Shown: positions 23,944 to 32,813, numbered from the stretch's first letter. The stretch is DNA of 42,896 bases from an uncultured Bacillus sp. (GCA_934215995.1 CAKQBC010000002.1:1-42896); one strand, 5' to 3'. Notes: generated from the sequence alone by a model not told the origin. Numbers and translations: made by a program.

Positions 23944-25558
23944 ATTAGTCGCCCGCATGTCACTGGTCGATAAATTTACGAATCCGATGCGAAAGATTGA
24001 GCAGCAGGTGAATCGGAACCAAAATGCTGTCGATCGGATGAAACGAAGTGTAGACAAATCGGGTCGGTCGATGGTATCGATGACGAGGAATTATAGCCGT
24101 TTAGGGGTACAAATAGACCGATTTGGAAAAGGAATTTTTAGTGCTGGTAAAGGAATTGTCGGTTTTCTCGGAAAACTGAATCCATTATCTTCGGGCTTGC
24201 TTGGTATAGCTTCTGCAGCAGGTGCCGCCTATTCAGCAGTGAAACTGTTTAATGCTACTGTTGGCGAAGCGATGAAGATGCAACAATCCCAAGTTGTCAT
24301 CGGTGCAATGTTCGATGATAAGAAATTGTCATCCGAATACATGAAGATGATGGATAAGATTGCAATTAAATCACCGTTATTAGATTCACAAACCATGTAT
24401 TCTAACTCAAAATCGTTTATCACAGCTTCTAAAGACTTGAAACAGTTAGAAAAGATGTGGGATTTAGCAGAGCGTTTAGTTGCATCAGACCCACAACAGG
24501 GACTTGAAGGGGCAATATTCGCCTTGCGTGAATTATTTTCTGGGGATGCTATTTCCATCGTCGATCGATTCGAGATGCCTCGAACAATCATGAACGAAAT
24601 AAAGAAACTTCCGCTTGAAAAACAATTAGTTGAGTTGGACAAGTACTTTAACAAAATCGGAATAACCACAAAATTAATTGATGATATGGGAAGTACGGCA
24701 CTTGGTACATGGCAGCAAGTAAAAGAACGGATGCAATTACGACTTCGTGATATGGGTGAACCTTCATTAAATGCAGTATCAAAATTCTTGAACGGAGTTC
24801 TTGATCGTCTTGAGGGGGATGACATGACTAAGTTCGCCAATTGGGGTGGACGTGTTATTGAAAATATGGTTACTGGACTTTCGGATGGCGCCATACGTCT
24901 GTACGACTGGTTCACGAACCTTGCGAACGATCCTGAATTCAAAAAACGTACGACCATTACTGGAAAAGTGATGTTTGTGATGGATGACATCGCAGATAAA
25001 CTCCGAGAATGGTATGACGGTGGCGGTAAGGAGAAGATCATCAAATTCGGTAGCGGCGCTGCTGAAGTGTTGGTCGGCGCATTCGATAATACTCCGGCTT
25101 TTACAGAGCTTGGTGTGAAAATGGGTATGTCGTTGGTGGATGGTGTTTTCCAAGGAATCCAGAAATCAGCTAAAGAATCAGCAGTTGGTCAAGGGATTTT
25201 AAATGCATTACGTTGGAACCCGATCGGAATGGCACAAAACGTCAGTACGCGTGTCTTTAACAAAGTGAACGATAGTTTCAGCAAAGATAAAAAGACTACT
25301 CGCCCAGGCGGTCAACGTTCTCATGCATCCGGTCTGGATTACGTGCCATTCAATGATTATCCGGCCAACCTTCATAGAGGCGAAGCTGTACTATCAGCTG
25401 AAGAAAATAAACAGTACCAAAAAGGAAAGTTCGGAGGTGGCTTGCACATTGAAAACTTCAATTACCACTCTCCACGTGGGAATGTAAAGGAAGATGCGAA
25501 AGCCATTTTAGAAGAGCTTGCCCGATTAATTGAACTGGAAGGAGGGCTTACCACATGA
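23933..25558 (+). CDS. Tail tape measure protein (short)
   Basis: The protein has 541 residues, with ATG 23933 behind GAAGAGGAGGCG. The N-terminal part is basic coiled coil (NPMRKIEQQVNRNQNAVDRM). A hydrophobic segment, LNPLSSGLLGIASAAGAAYS, follows at about residue 84, as in tape measures that insert into the host membrane. The middle is helical. The end (PANLHRGEAVLSAEENKQ) is the typical tape-measure tail. PBSX-type relatives are about 1,300 residues, so this one is short and predicts a short tail. Confidence 0.88.
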   Translation: MAIKLVARMSLVDKFTNPMRKIEQQVNRNQNAVDRMKRSVDKSGRSMVSMTRNYSRLGVQIDRFGKGIFSAGKGIVGFLGKLNPLSSGLLGIASAAGAAYSAVKLFNATVGEAMKMQQSQVVIGAMFDDKKLSSEYMKMMDKIAIKSPLLDSQTMYSNSKSFITASKDLKQLEKMWDLAERLVASDPQQGLEGAIFALRELFSGDAISIVDRFEMPRTIMNEIKKLPLEKQLVELDKYFNKIGITTKLIDDMGSTALGTWQQVKERMQLRLRDMGEPSLNAVSKFLNGVLDRLEGDDMTKFANWGGRVIENMVTGLSDGAIRLYDWFTNLANDPEFKKRTTITGKVMFVMDDIADKLREWYDGGGKEKIIKFGSGAAEVLVGAFDNTPAFTELGVKMGMSLVDGVFQGIQKSAKESAVGQGILNALRWNPIGMAQNVSTRVFNKVNDSFSKDKKTTRPGGQRSHASGLDYVPFNDYPANLHRGEAVLSAEENKQYQKGKFGGGLHIENFNYHSPRGNVKEDAKAILEELARLIELEGGLTT

Positions 25559-26211
25559 GCAATCCAATTCAATTTTGGTTAAAGGATAGCAATAACAAAT
25601 ACCTCCGACTTCCTGTCAATCCAGCAGAAATAGTACTTACATCTCCATTTGGTGTAAACAGAGTTGATGTTGAGGGACTTGGTGAGATTTCAATACCCGG
25701 GTTTCGTCAACTCAAAGGTGTGTCTTTTGAAAGCTTTTTCCCGAAGGATTATAACCCTGTGTATTGCGAATACAGCGGATTCCCATCACCCAAAGAATGG
25801 GTAAGGCAAATAGAGGCGTGGAGAGACACTCGGAAAAACATCCGATTAATAATTACAGGGACAGATATCAGCATTCCAGTATGGATTGAGGAATTTGACC
25901 AACGACCTGAACGTGCAGGGAGGATCGGGGACATCTACTATAACTTATCGTTTGTGGAGTTTCGTGCTCCTACAATTCGAAAGGTAGAGAACAGGAATAA
26001 TAAAACCGTTGTTGCAGCAAATAAGAGACCTGTGGAAACGAGTAAACAGCCAAAGACCTATACTGTTGTTAAAGGTGACTCCCTTTGGGCGATTGCAAAG
26101 CGGATTTATGGGAACGGGGCCCGTTTGGAGGAAATCTACACGGCAAACAAGAAAGTGATTGGTCCTAACAAGAATTATATTCTCCCTGGCCAAAAGTTGG
26201 TGATTCCGTGA
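25555..26211 (+). CDS. XkdP-like LysM tail protein
   Basis: This 218-residue protein starts at ATG 25555, overlapping the tape measure stop by 4 bases. The N-terminal region has the RLPVNPAEIVLTSPFG block typical of XkdP. The C-terminal LysM domain (about residues 168-217: TYTVVKGDSLWAIAKRIYG at its start, LPGQKLVIP at its end) binds peptidoglycan. The protein links the tube tip to the baseplate hub and may contact the cell wall during injection. The next gene again overlaps by 4 bases. Confidence 0.92.
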   Translation: MSNPIQFWLKDSNNKYLRLPVNPAEIVLTSPFGVNRVDVEGLGEISIPGFRQLKGVSFESFFPKDYNPVYCEYSGFPSPKEWVRQIEAWRDTRKNIRLIITGTDISIPVWIEEFDQRPERAGRIGDIYYNLSFVEFRAPTIRKVENRNNKTVVAANKRPVETSKQPKTYTVVKGDSLWAIAKRIYGNGARLEEIYTANKKVIGPNKNYILPGQKLVIP

Positions 26212-27206
26212 TTAAGGTTCTTTTGAACAATCAAGATATCACTGAATTCGTTACATCGGTCCAGTGGTCAGGACATTCGCAAAAACCTAACCGGGAACTG
26301 ACATTACAGATAAAAAACACGACAGATGGGGTTAAACGAGCGTTGAAAATCTACCCGGGTGATTCTGTCGTATTTTTTGTTGAAGGAAAAAAAGTCTTTA
26401 CCGGTGTCTTGTTTAATACAAACATATCTTCATCCGGTGAGGAATCACTTACCTTTTACGATCGCAACGTCTATCTTCAAAAAAACTACGATACACGGAA
26501 GTTTTCTAAAACAAAAGCATCGGATATTGTGAAGCGTTTGGCAAAAGACTTTAATATTCCGACCGGAATAATTGAAGATACCAAATATGTCATTCCGGTT
26601 CTCATCATGAGGAACCTCTCCTTATACGACATGATGTTAAAAGCATTGGTTTACACCTACAAACAATCAGGAAAACGGTTCTTTTTGACGAGTGATGAAA
26701 ACGGTAGGCTATGCCTTAGAATACCAATTAACAACATTCAACCATATATTTTAGCAGCAGGCCAAAATCTGATGGATGCATCCTATTCATTATCCATCGA
26801 GGATACCCGGACACAAGTAAAAGTGACCGGCGGGAAAGACAACAGACTGACTCATACAGTAAAGTCACCTAACTTACAAAAAAAATATGGTGTTATGCAA
26901 CACATCGAAGAAATGGATGAAAAAGCAACACTTTCCCAAGTCAAACAGCGAGCAGAAGTATTATTAAAAGAAAAAGGTGTCATTCATGACCAATCCTCGA
27001 TCAGTTGCATCGGCATACCTTCAGTGATTACAGGTTGTGGAATTTATGCAAAAGAACCGGTGACTAATCTTGCTGGAGGATATTACGTTACTTCTGATGT
27101 CCACGACTTTTCAAGAGGGTTGCATACGATGCAACTTGAAATCAGCAAATCGTTGGATATGCCGGATATAGAAATTTCAAATGAAGAACTTGGGATTGAG
27201 GGGTGA
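26208..27206 (+). CDS. XkdQ-like baseplate hub protein (gpD/gp27-like)
   Basis: The protein has 332 residues, the usual size for XkdQ. The N-terminal IKVLLNNQDITEFVTSVQWS and the RELTLQIKN block are hallmarks of XkdQ, as is the central KTKASDIVKRLAKDFNIPTG motif at about residues 102-121. It forms the trimeric hub beneath the tube, equivalent to Mu gpD or T4 gp27. It is tightly coupled to XkdP and to the following XkdR gene. Confidence 0.9.
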   Translation: MIKVLLNNQDITEFVTSVQWSGHSQKPNRELTLQIKNTTDGVKRALKIYPGDSVVFFVEGKKVFTGVLFNTNISSSGEESLTFYDRNVYLQKNYDTRKFSKTKASDIVKRLAKDFNIPTGIIEDTKYVIPVLIMRNLSLYDMMLKALVYTYKQSGKRFFLTSDENGRLCLRIPINNIQPYILAAGQNLMDASYSLSIEDTRTQVKVTGGKDNRLTHTVKSPNLQKKYGVMQHIEEMDEKATLSQVKQRAEVLLKEKGVIHDQSSISCIGIPSVITGCGIYAKEPVTNLAGGYYVTSDVHDFSRGLHTMQLEISKSLDMPDIEISNEELGIEG

Positions 27207-27553
27207 TTGGTTTGGTTAACATGAACCATCGTTTGGAAGGCAATGGAGCTGCACGAATGATTCAAATGATGAAAAAATTCGGTTTTAACGTGGATGTTCA
27301 AATCCACGTGGCTAAAGTTACTTCCATTGCCCCTTTAAAATTTAAAATACCAGGCGATTCATTTGAGATCGGGGAAGATGAAGTCGTGTATGTTTTACAA
27401 CATCTTCTTCCTAACAAACGGGAAGTTGTGCTCAATGGTTCTAAGGCTGTAATCGAATTTGGAGATGACTATCTCAAAAATGGCGATGAAGTTATGGTCA
27501 TAGTGTCGGATGATAATCAAAAGTATTTCGTAATTGATAAGGTGGTGTCCTGA
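27203..27553 (+). CDS. XkdR-like baseplate protein (DUF2577)
   Basis: The protein has 116 residues. GTG 27203 overlaps the upstream stop, and ATG 27221 is an alternative. It contains the VDVQIHVAKVTSIAPLKFKI region characteristic of DUF2577/XkdR and a beta-rich C-terminus ending KYFVIDKVVS. It is a small OB-fold baseplate component. It ends one base into the next gene's start. Confidence 0.85.
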   Translation: MIGLVNMNHRLEGNGAARMIQMMKKFGFNVDVQIHVAKVTSIAPLKFKIPGDSFEIGEDEVVYVLQHLLPNKREVVLNGSKAVIEFGDDYLKNGDEVMVIVSDDNQKYFVIDKVVS

Positions 27554-27966
27554 TGGCTATAACACCTGACGTTTTGGAACAAAACGAGATGTCTGATGTT
27601 CTTTCCGTTCCCGTAATTCAACCCTCACTCACCTACCGTTTAGAGGGCGGCAGAATAATTGGCAAGGTTGACGGAATTGAAGCGGTCAAGCAATTCATTC
27701 AGAAAGCCATAGAGACTGCCCGTAACCGCTATCTAATTTACGATGATCAGTACGGCAGTGAATTGGAAGATTTAATAGGTGCAAATGTAACGCCAGAGTT
27801 AATTAATGAGGAAATTCCAAGGGTGATTACAGAAGCGCTCATCTATGACGATCGGATTGAATCAGTAAGTAACTTTAATATACAACATCAGAAGGATTTA
27901 CTTTATATATCCTTTACAGTTGTTTTGTTTAGTGGGGAATCGTTAGAGAGTGAGGTGACGTTATGA
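27553..27966 (+). CDS. XkdS-like baseplate wedge protein (DUF2634, gp25-like)
   Basis: This 137-residue protein has the PSLTYRLEGGRIIGKVDGIE segment at about residues 21-40 and the NRYLIYDDQYGSELEDLIG segment at about residues 56-74. Both are strong signatures of DUF2634/XkdS, the gp25-like wedge protein with a lysozyme-like fold that joins sheath and baseplate. It is coupled at both ends by overlaps. Confidence 0.93.
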   Translation: MAITPDVLEQNEMSDVLSVPVIQPSLTYRLEGGRIIGKVDGIEAVKQFIQKAIETARNRYLIYDDQYGSELEDLIGANVTPELINEEIPRVITEALIYDDRIESVSNFNIQHQKDLLYISFTVVLFSGESLESEVTL

Positions 27967-29033
27967 TTGAACGAAGGTTTGCAACGGAAACGGAAGATGT
28001 GATTCAGCAAAGGAAGTTGGGTCGGGTTTCAGACGATTTGGACAAGCGGCAGGGTTCTATTATTTATGATACTCTGGCGCCTAATTCTTTCGAGGAAGCA
28101 CAGCTTTACATTGCACTGGATGATGTCATTCAATTCGGGTTGAACGTTACAGAAGATACTCCTGATGAGTTTGTGGATTTAAAGACGAAGGCTCTTGGGG
28201 TTATTCGTAAGCAAGCACTACAAGCAGTCGGAGAAGTAGTCTTCACTGGAGATGAAGGTACAGTAATTCCGATTGGAACCCGAGTCCGAACGGATTCTGC
28301 AGATCCTGTATACTTCGTCACAACAATGGAAGGAATCATCGCCAATGGACAGTCGACAGTTCGTGCAATCGCTGAGGTCGGGGGTACGAACGGAAATGTA
28401 TCGCCAAATCAAGTTAATGTTGTACTTGGGGATTTGTCCGGCTTAATGACAGTCACAAACCCTAACCCTTTTATCGGAGGGGTTGACCGGGAGACAAACG
28501 AGGCATTACTTACGCGGTATTATGAAAAAGTACAGCGACCAGCTACAAGTGGTAACGCTTACCAATATGAACAATGGGCAAAGTCAGTTCCGGGAGTCGG
28601 TGATGCAAAAGTTACCGAAGTGGCATTTGGTCCAGGCACTGTCAAAGTAGTGTTGTTAAGTGACCAAAAAACAGCCCCTGATCAAACGGTCATTCAAGCC
28701 ACCGTCGACTATATTGAAACGGTACGTCCAGTAGGTGCAACTCCGACCATTATCGGTGCTACCGAGATTCCAATTAATGTGTCAGCTACTTTAACGCTTG
28801 CGAGTGGCGCGACTCTTGAAGAAATTCAAAGTCAATTTGAGACAGGATTGAAACAATACCTTCAATCGATCGCGTTTAAGGATGAATTGATTCGCTACAC
28901 AAGGATTGCCAATGTCCTTTTGGATATCCCACCAATCATTGATTACGAAAACCTATTGGTTAACGGAGGAACCTCAAATATCCAGACTACACAAGATGAA
29001 GTTGGAGTATTAGGGACGGTGACCTTTACATGA
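27963..29033 (+). CDS. XkdT-like baseplate J family protein
   Basis: The protein has 356 residues. The start ATEDVIQQRKLGRV-like region, KRQGSIIYDTLAPNSFEEAQ at about residues 30-49 and the NPNPFIGGVDRETNEALLTR block at about residues 168-187 identify the baseplate J family (Mu gp47, T4 gp6). It forms the wedge arms of the contractile tail baseplate. Neighbour overlaps of 4 bases indicate coupled translation. Confidence 0.93.
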   Translation: MIERRFATETEDVIQQRKLGRVSDDLDKRQGSIIYDTLAPNSFEEAQLYIALDDVIQFGLNVTEDTPDEFVDLKTKALGVIRKQALQAVGEVVFTGDEGTVIPIGTRVRTDSADPVYFVTTMEGIIANGQSTVRAIAEVGGTNGNVSPNQVNVVLGDLSGLMTVTNPNPFIGGVDRETNEALLTRYYEKVQRPATSGNAYQYEQWAKSVPGVGDAKVTEVAFGPGTVKVVLLSDQKTAPDQTVIQATVDYIETVRPVGATPTIIGATEIPINVSATLTLASGATLEEIQSQFETGLKQYLQSIAFKDELIRYTRIANVLLDIPPIIDYENLLVNGGTSNIQTTQDEVGVLGTVTFT

Positions 29034-29620
29034 AACCTTTAGGAACGAACCTCACAAGGGACATCAAGTCTTCCATGTTCGGTTATATGCCAAAAATGTA
29101 TGAAGAAATTCCGGAAACGGTTGCCATTGTGGAAGCGGAGTCCACAGAATTAGAGTTGCTAAATGAGCGTGTGCGAGATGTCGTTTATCAATTCTTTCCG
29201 GACACTGCCACATGGGGGTTAAAAGCTTATGAAGTGGATGTCGGGATTGCAACGGATGAAACAAAACCAGTTGATCAACGACGGGCCGTTATTAAATCTA
29301 AACTCCGAGGTGCTGGAACGACTACGAAAGAATTGATTGAAAATGTAGCGGAAGCATACTCGAATGGTGATGTGGAAGTGACTGAGGATAATGCCAACTA
29401 TAACATCATCATTACATTTGTAGGTACATTAGGGATTCCGCCGAACTTAGACGATCTTGAAAAGGTACTTCGGCAAATCATTCCTGCCCATATGATCTAT
29501 ACACTTGAGTTTAGGTATGTGACCTATGATCAATTGCTCAGCACCTATCCGAATTACGATGCGGTTACAAATAGCGGACTGACCTATGAACAGCTAATAG
29601 TAACAGAAGGAGGCGTGTAA
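29030..29620 (+). CDS. XkdU/YmfQ-like tail protein (DUF2313)
   Basis: The protein has 196 residues. LNERVRDVVYQFFPDTATWG at about residues 43-62 and the RRAVIKSKLRGAGTTTKE block at about residue 85 are the DUF2313/XkdU landmarks. The family corresponds to Mu gp48 and holds tail fibres to the baseplate. The protein ends just before the fibre gene. Order XkdP to XkdU is completely conserved here. Confidence 0.92.
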   Translation: MKPLGTNLTRDIKSSMFGYMPKMYEEIPETVAIVEAESTELELLNERVRDVVYQFFPDTATWGLKAYEVDVGIATDETKPVDQRRAVIKSKLRGAGTTTKELIENVAEAYSNGDVEVTEDNANYNIIITFVGTLGIPPNLDDLEKVLRQIIPAHMIYTLEFRYVTYDQLLSTYPNYDAVTNSGLTYEQLIVTEGGV

Positions 29621-29621
29621 G

Positions 29622-30326
29622 GTGCCAACAACAAAATTAGGATTGCCGACAATTACCGGCAATATGACGGCAAACATTCCAAGAGACGTGAATGCTTTAG
29701 CGGAAGCAATTGACGCAAAAGCGGGATCACCTGGCGGATTAGCTACCTTAGATGAGAACGGAAATGTCAGTGGAATTGATACAAGTGAGCTCGCTACAAA
29801 AGAAGAATTTAATGCGCATTTGGCAGATTATGAGCAACATGTTCAAAGCGGCTCGGCTCACGGTATCGGTGATAAGACGAAACTTCTCACCACTGATAAG
29901 ACGACTATTGTTGCAGCTATTAACGAGGCTTTTCAGTCAGCCAGTGACGGTAAGACACGTATCGCTAATGCGGTAACGGCTAAAGGTGTAGCGGCAAGCC
30001 CGTCCGATACATTTCCGACATTGGCTACAAAGATAGGGCAGATTAGTACAGGAAAGAAGATGGTTGTTATTAACTTTACAACCACTGGTTCTACCTATAC
30101 TATAGCGGGGCTATCCTTTACTCCTTCCTTATTCTTGGTGATAAATAACACTACAAAAAGTAGGTATTTTGGGGAAAGGATGTCTAATATTAATCCGCGT
30201 ACTACAGTAAGAGATGACGGGACAACGGGTTATATTTATTCCAATTATATAACTTGGAATGCAGATGGATTTAATGTTGGACCTTTGAATATTGGAAACC
30301 CTCACACTGCCTATATCTTTGAATAA
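29622..30326 (+). CDS. Tail fibre / receptor-binding protein candidate
   Basis: This 234-residue protein starts at GTG 29622 behind GGAGGCG. The N-terminal region LGLPTITGNMTANIPRDVNAL is a typical fibre-anchoring segment in Bacillus phages. It is followed by repeat-like spacer sequence (about residues 60-110) and a C-terminal beta-rich tip of Thr, Asn, Tyr and Gly from about residue 145. It probably recognises the host surface. It is short for a myovirus fibre. Confidence 0.82.
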   Translation: MPTTKLGLPTITGNMTANIPRDVNALAEAIDAKAGSPGGLATLDENGNVSGIDTSELATKEEFNAHLADYEQHVQSGSAHGIGDKTKLLTTDKTTIVAAINEAFQSASDGKTRIANAVTAKGVAASPSDTFPTLATKIGQISTGKKMVVINFTTTGSTYTIAGLSFTPSLFLVINNTTKSRYFGERMSNINPRTTVRDDGTTGYIYSNYITWNADGFNVGPLNIGNPHTAYIFE

Positions 30327-30337
30327 GAGGTGAAATA

Positions 30338-30751
30338 ATGGAATTCACGGGAAAGAAAATATTCTATGACAAAACAACTGGCATTGTTCTCTTCGACTCG
30401 GGTGAAAGGACAGAGTATTTTAGTCTACCAGCTGAAAGATATTTTGAGATTTATCCTGAACTAAGAAGTCTGAATATCAGCGAGGTTGGCATCTTAGAGT
30501 TGGAATACGGTCAATATTTACAAGACTTTGCTGAAAGCGTTGGTTTTCGAGTAAATCCCGAAACGAAGACATTGGAGTTCAGCTATCCAGATCCGAATGC
30601 ACCGGAAGAACCACCAGTTTTTCAGAGACCTTTGACGGAACAAATAGCAGAACTAACCCAACGGCAAGTTACAATGAATCGGACAATAGAGGAAACCAGT
30701 ACTACGCAACAAGGATTACTTGAACTATTAATGGACTTGGAGGTAATTTAA
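30338..30751 (+). CDS. Tail fibre-associated protein (137 aa)
   Basis: It has an ATG start behind AAGAGGTG. The N-terminal half is beta-rich with FYDKTTGIVLFDSGER, a common pattern in XkdW or fibre-associated proteins. A proline linker (PNAPEEPPVFQRP) separates a C-terminal coiled coil (AELTQRQVTMNRTIEET). The position after the fibre gene fits a fibre or baseplate accessory role. Confidence 0.7.
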   Translation: MEFTGKKIFYDKTTGIVLFDSGERTEYFSLPAERYFEIYPELRSLNISEVGILELEYGQYLQDFAESVGFRVNPETKTLEFSYPDPNAPEEPPVFQRPLTEQIAELTQRQVTMNRTIEETSTTQQGLLELLMDLEVI

Positions 30752-30752
30752 A

Positions 30753-31031
30753 ATGGCTACAGTAAACGTATTATTAGTAAAATCTTATGCCACTAATGTT
30801 TATCTTTTAGGTAAAAATTCCTTAACGAATATCGCAACAACTCGAGCGGATTATGTTGAACCTGTGAAACAATATGCTGCAGACAACTATTACATTGACG
30901 AAATTGACAGAGCTTTAATGAAAGGTTGGATTACACCTTCTGAACATGCAGACACGTTAGCTTTAAAAGGTCCTGAAGACCCTCAATACAGTCCGCCGAT
31001 TACGCTTAACACTGTTGAACAACAATCGTAA
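30753..31031 (+). CDS. XkdX-like small tail protein (92 aa)
   Basis: The start is ATG 30753 behind TTGGAGGT. Residues about 30-70 include KQYAADNYYIDEIDRALMKG followed by WITPSEHAD, close to the XkdX pattern of a helical start with a final W/Y-I-T turn. It is longer than XkdX from PBSX (about 50 residues), so an N-terminal extension has been added. It is the last gene of the structural operon, before the terminator at 31081-31115. Confidence 0.65.
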   Translation: MATVNVLLVKSYATNVYLLGKNSLTNIATTRADYVEPVKQYAADNYYIDEIDRALMKGWITPSEHADTLALKGPEDPQYSPPITLNTVEQQS

Positions 31032-31080
31032 TAACATTAACATCAGGAACAAACTGTGCAGTAAAGAAGAACAAAAAAGA

Positions 31081-31115
31081 AGAGCAGCCGCCGGATCACT
31101 CCGATTGCTCTTTTT
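31081..31115 (+). terminator. Rho-independent terminator ending the tail operon
   Basis: AGAGCA (31081-31086) pairs with TGCTCT (31106-31111), with an inner CGGA/TCCG stem, followed by T residues to 31115. It overlaps the 3' end of the convergent gene at 31096-31257. Confidence 0.75.
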
Positions 31116-31257
31116 CTAATCCTTTTTGAACTAACACGCGAATTGCTTCGTTTCGGTTTGGAAGGTTATTTTGATGCCAGTAGTCCTCTACCTCTTTAAT
31201 CATTTCTTTGGGGAAGGTGACTAAGACTTGCATGTTTTTTTCTTTGTCAACGGCCAT
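31096..31257 (-). CDS. Ribbon-helix-helix (CopG-like) repressor
   Basis: This 53-residue protein is read on the - strand with ATG at 31255-31257 behind AAGGAGTGACC. The beta strand MQVLVTFPKEMIKEVEDYWH and the following LPNRNEAIRVLVQKGLEKE are the typical ribbon-helix-helix fold that binds DNA as a dimer. It lies divergent from the tyrosine recombinase, and the intervening DNA holds two exact 16-base repeats. It likely represses itself and the recombinase. Confidence 0.82.
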   Translation of the reverse strand: MAVDKEKNMQVLVTFPKEMIKEVEDYWHQNNLPNRNEAIRVLVQKGLEKEQSE

Positions 31258-31278
31258 AAGGTCACTCCTTAAAAGTTC

Positions 31279-31294
31279 GTTATATAAGTTATAT
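31279..31294. promoter_or_regulatory. 16-bp operator-like repeat, copy 1
   Basis: GTTATATAAGTTATAT (31279-31294) recurs exactly at 31335-31350. This copy lies just upstream of the ribbon-helix-helix gene's start on the - strand. Confidence 0.7.
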
Positions 31295-31303
31295 CACTTT
31301 TAT

Positions 31304-31333
31304 TTGACATTTACAATTCTATTAATCTATTAT
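31304..31333 (+). promoter_or_regulatory. Promoter of the tyrosine recombinase gene
   Basis: TTGACA (31304-31309) and TATTAT (31328-31333) are separated by 18 bases, close to the sigma-A consensus. The predicted start of transcription lies in the second 16-base repeat. Confidence 0.72.
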
Positions 31334-31334
31334 G

Positions 31335-31350
31335 GTTATATAAGTTATAT
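31335..31350. promoter_or_regulatory. 16-bp operator-like repeat, copy 2
   Basis: This is an exact copy of 31279-31294 that overlaps the predicted transcription start of the recombinase. Binding here would block initiation. Confidence 0.7.
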
Positions 31351-31371
31351 AACTTAATGGAGGGATGGGAA

Positions 31372-32364
31372 ATGTCAAATGATTCGGGAAGGCTTATCAA
31401 TGAAGTAATAAGTGTAATAAGTACACTCTTTCCAGAAGTGAAGGTAGAAACATTACTGGTCCGTTTTGAAGAGGTTGTAAGCAACTATGAAGTAAGTCGT
31501 AAAACGACAGCACAACTTGAATTAGACTTACCTGCTAATATCGATCTTTATCTTTCATCAAAGAAATTGGAAGGTCTTAGTGAAAACACGTTAAAAGATT
31601 ATAAAATTGAACTAAGAGTATTTAGCAATCAATGCAAAAAGGCAACAGCTCAAATCACTACAAATGATATCAGGACTTACTTGGCATCATTTGAAAATAA
31701 AAAAGCAAGCACGATCGCTAAAAAACTTTCTGTATTAAATAGCTTCTTTAGTTGGTTGGTTAAAGAGGAAATACTGTTAAGGGATCCTACGTCAAAAATT
31801 AAAATGCCTAAACTTCCAAAACGTTTACCTAAGGGACTTACCATTGAGGAGCTTGAAAAGGTCAGGGAATCGTGTGAGACGTTAAGACAAAGGGCACTAA
31901 TAGAAGTTTTTTATTCTACTGGCTGCCGTTTATCTGAGTTGGCGAACCTCGACATTTCCGACATTAATAATCAGTCAATGAGCGCCAAGGTAATTGGTAA
32001 GGGTGATAAGGAGAGGGTGGTTTACTTTTCTTTCAAAGCCCTTTACCACTTAAATAAATATCTAAGCAGTAGAACCGATGATTGTGAAGCTCTATTCATA
32101 ACAGAACGCAAACCATTTAGAAGGTTGAGCAATCGAGCGATCCAACAAGAGATAGACAACATAGAACGGAAATCGAACATTACTAAGAAACTTCATCCAC
32201 ATGTTATGCGCCATACATTTGCAACATTAAGTATGGATGCGGGAATTGAACTGGCGGATCTGCAACATCTTATGGGTCACAGCAATCCAGGTACCACTCT
32301 CGTCTATGCGAGTGTCTCAGAGGAAAGAAAACAATCTGCTTTCAAAAAGTACCACGTTCAATAA
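31372..32364 (+). CDS. Tyrosine recombinase (XerC/XerD-like)
   Basis: The protein has about 330 residues. ATG 31372 has the well-spaced GGAGGGATGGGAA site, and an upstream in-frame ATG (31357) is less likely. The catalytic set is complete: Arg in STGCRLSELANL (about residue 188), Lys in GKGDKERVVY, HxxR in LHPHVMRHTF, His in LMGHSNPGTT, and the Tyr nucleophile in TLVYASVSEE near residue 315. An N-terminal SAM-like domain (about residues 55-140) is present. It resembles Xer dimer resolvases. It sits as a separate unit between tail and lysis genes, not near the serine recombinase. Confidence 0.9.
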   Translation: MSNDSGRLINEVISVISTLFPEVKVETLLVRFEEVVSNYEVSRKTTAQLELDLPANIDLYLSSKKLEGLSENTLKDYKIELRVFSNQCKKATAQITTNDIRTYLASFENKKASTIAKKLSVLNSFFSWLVKEEILLRDPTSKIKMPKLPKRLPKGLTIEELEKVRESCETLRQRALIEVFYSTGCRLSELANLDISDINNQSMSAKVIGKGDKERVVYFSFKALYHLNKYLSSRTDDCEALFITERKPFRRLSNRAIQQEIDNIERKSNITKKLHPHVMRHTFATLSMDAGIELADLQHLMGHSNPGTTLVYASVSEERKQSAFKKYHVQ

Positions 32365-32389
32365 GGACACTCTTTGGAGTGTTCTTTTT
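32365..32389 (+). terminator. Rho-independent terminator after tyrosine recombinase
   Basis: GGACACTC (32365-32372) pairs with GAGTGTTC (32377-32384) across a TTTG loop and is followed by five T residues. Confidence 0.9.
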
Positions 32390-32420
32390 CTTTTATTCTT
32401 TTTAGTTTGGGGGTGTGAGG

Positions 32421-32813
32421 ATGGCCGAGAAAGGAGAGCTATCCTTGTATGAAAAAGTGCAACGGCATGACGATGAATTGAAAAGTCATGAAGAGAGAAT
32501 CAGCCACTTGGAAGATGACCACGGACAACGGCTATCCAATTTGGAAATGCAATTTAAGGAATTAAAAACAACGATTACAAGCGAAAACCAAGAAACCAGA
32601 ACAACCATGAGAGAGCAGACAGCGAAGTTGTTCGGTATTGTGGAACATGCAATGGGAATCCAATCCAAGCGAGAGGAATCGGATCATGAGCGCAAGATGC
32701 AACGGCTAAAAGTATTTGGTGACATATCCTTGAAACTTTCAGGAGTCATCCTTGCACTGGCGAGTTCGGGTGGAATTTTGTATCTGTTAGCCGAAAAAGT
32801 ATTCTTTAAATAG
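32421..32813 (+). CDS. XhlA-like holin partner (haemolysin XhlA family)
   Basis: The protein has about 130 residues. ATG 32421 follows GGGGGTG, and the upstream in-frame GTG 32415 is less well placed. A charged coiled coil fills about residues 8-85 and a single C-terminal membrane span follows (DISLKLSGVILALASSGGIL, then YLLAEKVFFK). This is the XhlA architecture, in which XhlA works with the adjacent holin to permeabilise the membrane for endolysin release. Gene order agrees. Confidence 0.9.
   Translation: MAEKGELSLYEKVQRHDDELKSHEERISHLEDDHGQRLSNLEMQFKELKTTITSENQETRTTMREQTAKLFGIVEHAMGIQSKREESDHERKMQRLKVFGDISLKLSGVILALASSGGILYLLAEKVFFK

Noticed and set aside
24229..25044. Long open frame of 271 codons on the - strand
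   Set aside because: It is entirely inside the tape measure gene, has Ser/Phe-rich shadow composition and no ribosome binding site.
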